Of a stretch of 6,845 bases of DNA, positions 6,433 to 6,845 are shown piece by piece. Source of the DNA: Pseudomonadota bacterium (lineage in GTDB: Bacteria > Pseudomonadota > Gammaproteobacteria > Xanthomonadales > Xanthomonadaceae); the NCBI GenBank assembly GCA_019348095.1, contig JAHWKC010000126.1, positions 1 to 6,845 of the forward strand, in the 5' to 3' direction. Made by a program: the position numbers and the translations under genes. The notes under the pieces are model-generated. The model was not told where the DNA came from, ran no database searches, and saw only the letters and a list, made by a program, of their open reading frames with translations. Within the stretch, counting starts at the first letter, position 1; the number at the start of each line of letters is the position of its first letter.

Positions 6433-6845
6433 GGCGCCGCGACGCCGCTCGTTGGCGAGGAGTCGAGCCGCGCTGCCAGCGCGCGCCGCACGTCGGGGGG
6501 GAGCAGCCACAGCGCGCCCGCCTGCGCGCCGAGCGTGGCGAGCGCGGCGAGCGCCGTCTGGGCGAGCGCGGGCAGGTCGAGCGGGCCGAGCGCCGGCAGC
6601 GCCTCGCGCAGCGGCGCCCCGGTCCGGGCGAAGGGCAGGTCCGCCCCGCGCTCGACGAGCAGCTGGGCCGCGACGAACGCGCCGCCGAAGACCCAGAGCA
6701 CGTTGCGGAAGCGCTGCGGCCCGTCGGCCAGCAGCAGCGCGCACGCGGGGACGACGAACAGCCACCAGCCGGTGGAGGCGGGCGAGGGCACGAGCACGAC
6801 CAGGTAGGCCAGCCCGATCAGCGCGACGAGCGACGAGAGGTTGAT
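6312..6845 (-). CDS. Unidentified multi-pass membrane protein, partial; native part about 6440-6845
   Basis: This minus-strand frame is open from the right edge and shows four hydrophobic segments: INLSSLVALIGLAYLVVLV, then GWWLFVVPACALLLA, then NVLWVFGGAFVAAQLLV, then a long stretch ending in ALATLGAQAGALWLLPP. The loops carry charged residues (GPQRFRN, PPDVRRALAARL). This pattern is typical of a real integral membrane protein and not of a GC-rich shadow frame. The start lies beyond the window. The frame formally runs to a stop at 6312, but from about 6440 leftwards it becomes Ser/Thr/Arg-rich and overlaps the convincing DUF72 fragment in another frame, so the natural C-terminus appears to have been replaced. 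I do not recognise the family. Confidence 0.55.
   Translation of the reverse strand: MNLSSLVALIGLAYLVVLVPSPASTGWWLFVVPACALLLADGPQRFRNVLWVFGGAFVAAQLLVERGADLPFARTGAPLREALPALGPLDLPALAQTALAALATLGAQAGALWLLPPDVRRALAARLDSSPTSGVAAPSSASGAPRRTRRCRPRSSAMSIATSTTTPRSTRRSMRRR
6537..6569. repeat. Three copies of a 9-base unit inside the membrane-protein frame
   Basis: GGCGAGCGC occurs at 6537-6545, directly again at 6546-6554, and at 6561-6569, all in the same coding phase (GCGCTCGCC on the minus strand). They encode the Ala-Leu-rich fourth hydrophobic segment, so the repetition may only reflect codon preference in an Ala/Leu helix. Confidence 0.5.

Noticed and set aside
6295..6765. The whole 156-codon frame as one DUF72 protein
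   Set aside because: Only the last ~45 codons look like DUF72. Above about 6432 the frame is Arg/Ala low complexity antiphase to the membrane-protein frame.

Overview
The window is GC-rich and carries genes on the minus strand only. Its core (about 190 to 6430) reads like chromosome from a high-GC gammaproteobacterium, possibly a Lysobacter/Luteimonas-type Xanthomonadales. That placement is inferred from the look of the proteins, because no database search was possible.

Layout in the direction of transcription (right to left): (1) 6845 to about 6440, an unidentified multi-pass membrane protein entering from the right edge; (2) about 6432 to 6295, the last ~45 codons of a DUF72 (YecE-like) protein; (3) a 200-bp gap with tandem GC-rich hairpins; (4) a tightly packed four-gene run: a GH15 glucoamylase/trehalase-type glycoside hydrolase (6094-4178), a PoxB-like thiamine-diphosphate enzyme (4181-2388), a mandelate-racemase-group enolase-superfamily enzyme (2391-1297) and a GlcD-type FAD-dependent 2-hydroxyacid dehydrogenase (1292 leftwards); (5) about 186 to 1, the start of an unrelated DUF2332-like frame leaving the left edge.

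The four core genes are joined by 4-base start/stop overlaps (ATGA, GTGA) and one 4-base gap, so they almost certainly form one transcript with translational coupling. Together they suggest carbohydrate catabolism: sugar release by GH15, acid-sugar dehydration or epimerisation by the enolase-superfamily enzyme, 2-hydroxyacid oxidation by the FAD enzyme, and 2-keto acid decarboxylation by the ThDP enzyme. The substrates cannot be read from the sequence.

The main oddity is that both ends of the core break inside a gene and continue in another frame into an unrelated protein. The FAD dehydrogenase stops after about 367 family-like residues at an exact 8-bp tandem duplication (179-194), and the DUF2332-like frame takes over. 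The DUF72 gene loses its N-terminal part between about 6430 and 6480, where the membrane protein frame ends. This may be assembly chimerism or a real inserted block. I found no CRISPR array, RNA gene, insertion sequence or recognisable novel defence system.
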